NCBI GenBank assembly: GCA_964649665.1 | Contig: CAZYPU010000017.1 | Location: forward strand, 1-22,203 | Direction of reading: 5' to 3' | DNA: 22,203 bases | DNA from: CAZYPU01 sp964649665 | Lineage (GTDB): Bacteria > Omnitrophota > Gorgyraeia > JABMRN01 > RBG-13-46-9 | Shown here: piece after piece, positions 22,172-22,203 of the stretch | Numbering within the stretch: position 1 is the first letter of the stretch | How the letters are laid out: each line of letters opens with the position of its first letter | Made by a program: the position numbers and the translations under genes | The notes under the pieces: generated by a model | Told to the model about the DNA's origin: nothing | The model's database searches: none | Seen by the model: the letters and a program-made list of their open reading frames with translations, nothing else

Positions 22172-22203
22172 CCAAAAATGAGGCGTGATATTAAGTATAA
22201 TGA

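Noticed and set aside
1..22203. CRISPR arrays, tRNA, rRNA or insertion sequences
   Set aside because: No spaced identical repeats, cloverleaf-like segments, rRNA signatures or transposase genes were seen on either strand.

Overview
The window is one gene-dense bacterial chromosome segment of moderate GC with 23 protein-coding genes, mostly on the minus strand in two long runs of overlapping or nearly touching genes. Bacterial recA, alaS, hisB-D, cinA and HD-GYP genes, short spacing, Shine-Dalgarno sites and sigma70-like promoters are visible directly. The combination of divergent His enzymes, GAF/HD-GYP signalling and scattered palindromic repeats suggests an uncultured lineage. Candidatus Omnitrophota or a relative is my guess, at low confidence, and cannot be shown without a search. 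No mobile element, CRISPR array, tRNA or rRNA was seen.

Region 1 (10856 down to 1, minus): recA, a DegP/HtrA-type protease, recX, alaS, hisD, hisB, hisH, hisA, hisF, hisI and the first 60% of trpE, which runs off the left edge. A strong promoter (TTTACA-17-TATAAT) precedes recA. Almost every junction overlaps or is a few bases long. The exception is hisF-hisI, where an 80-base compound palindrome sits. DNA repair, envelope proteolysis, alanyl-tRNA charging and His/Trp synthesis may therefore share one transcript. hisG, hisE and hisC are not in the window.

Region 2 (10857-13738): a divergent promoter region, then cinA and thpR on the plus strand. The cinA promoter lies so close to the start codon that the mRNA may be leaderless, and cinA carries an in-frame repeat insertion. 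A small secreted protein of unknown function faces thpR and overlaps its end. An XRE-cupin regulator follows on the plus strand, with a good promoter and a hairpin in its leader.

Region 3 (22102 down to 14293, minus): an eight-gene run comprising an excisionase-type HTH protein, FabG, a fatty-acyl-reductase-like extended SDR, a compact cholesterol-oxidase-like GMC flavoprotein, a nine-helix sensor kinase with GAF and kinase domains, two stand-alone receivers and a GAF-HD-GYP phosphodiesterase. Three oxidoreductases that look suited to lipid or fatty-alcohol chemistry are thus joined to a complete kinase-receiver-HD-GYP chain. This is the most interesting part of the window. A plausible but unproven reading is a self-contained lipid-signal or lipid-remodelling circuit, analogous in layout to Rpf/DSF systems.
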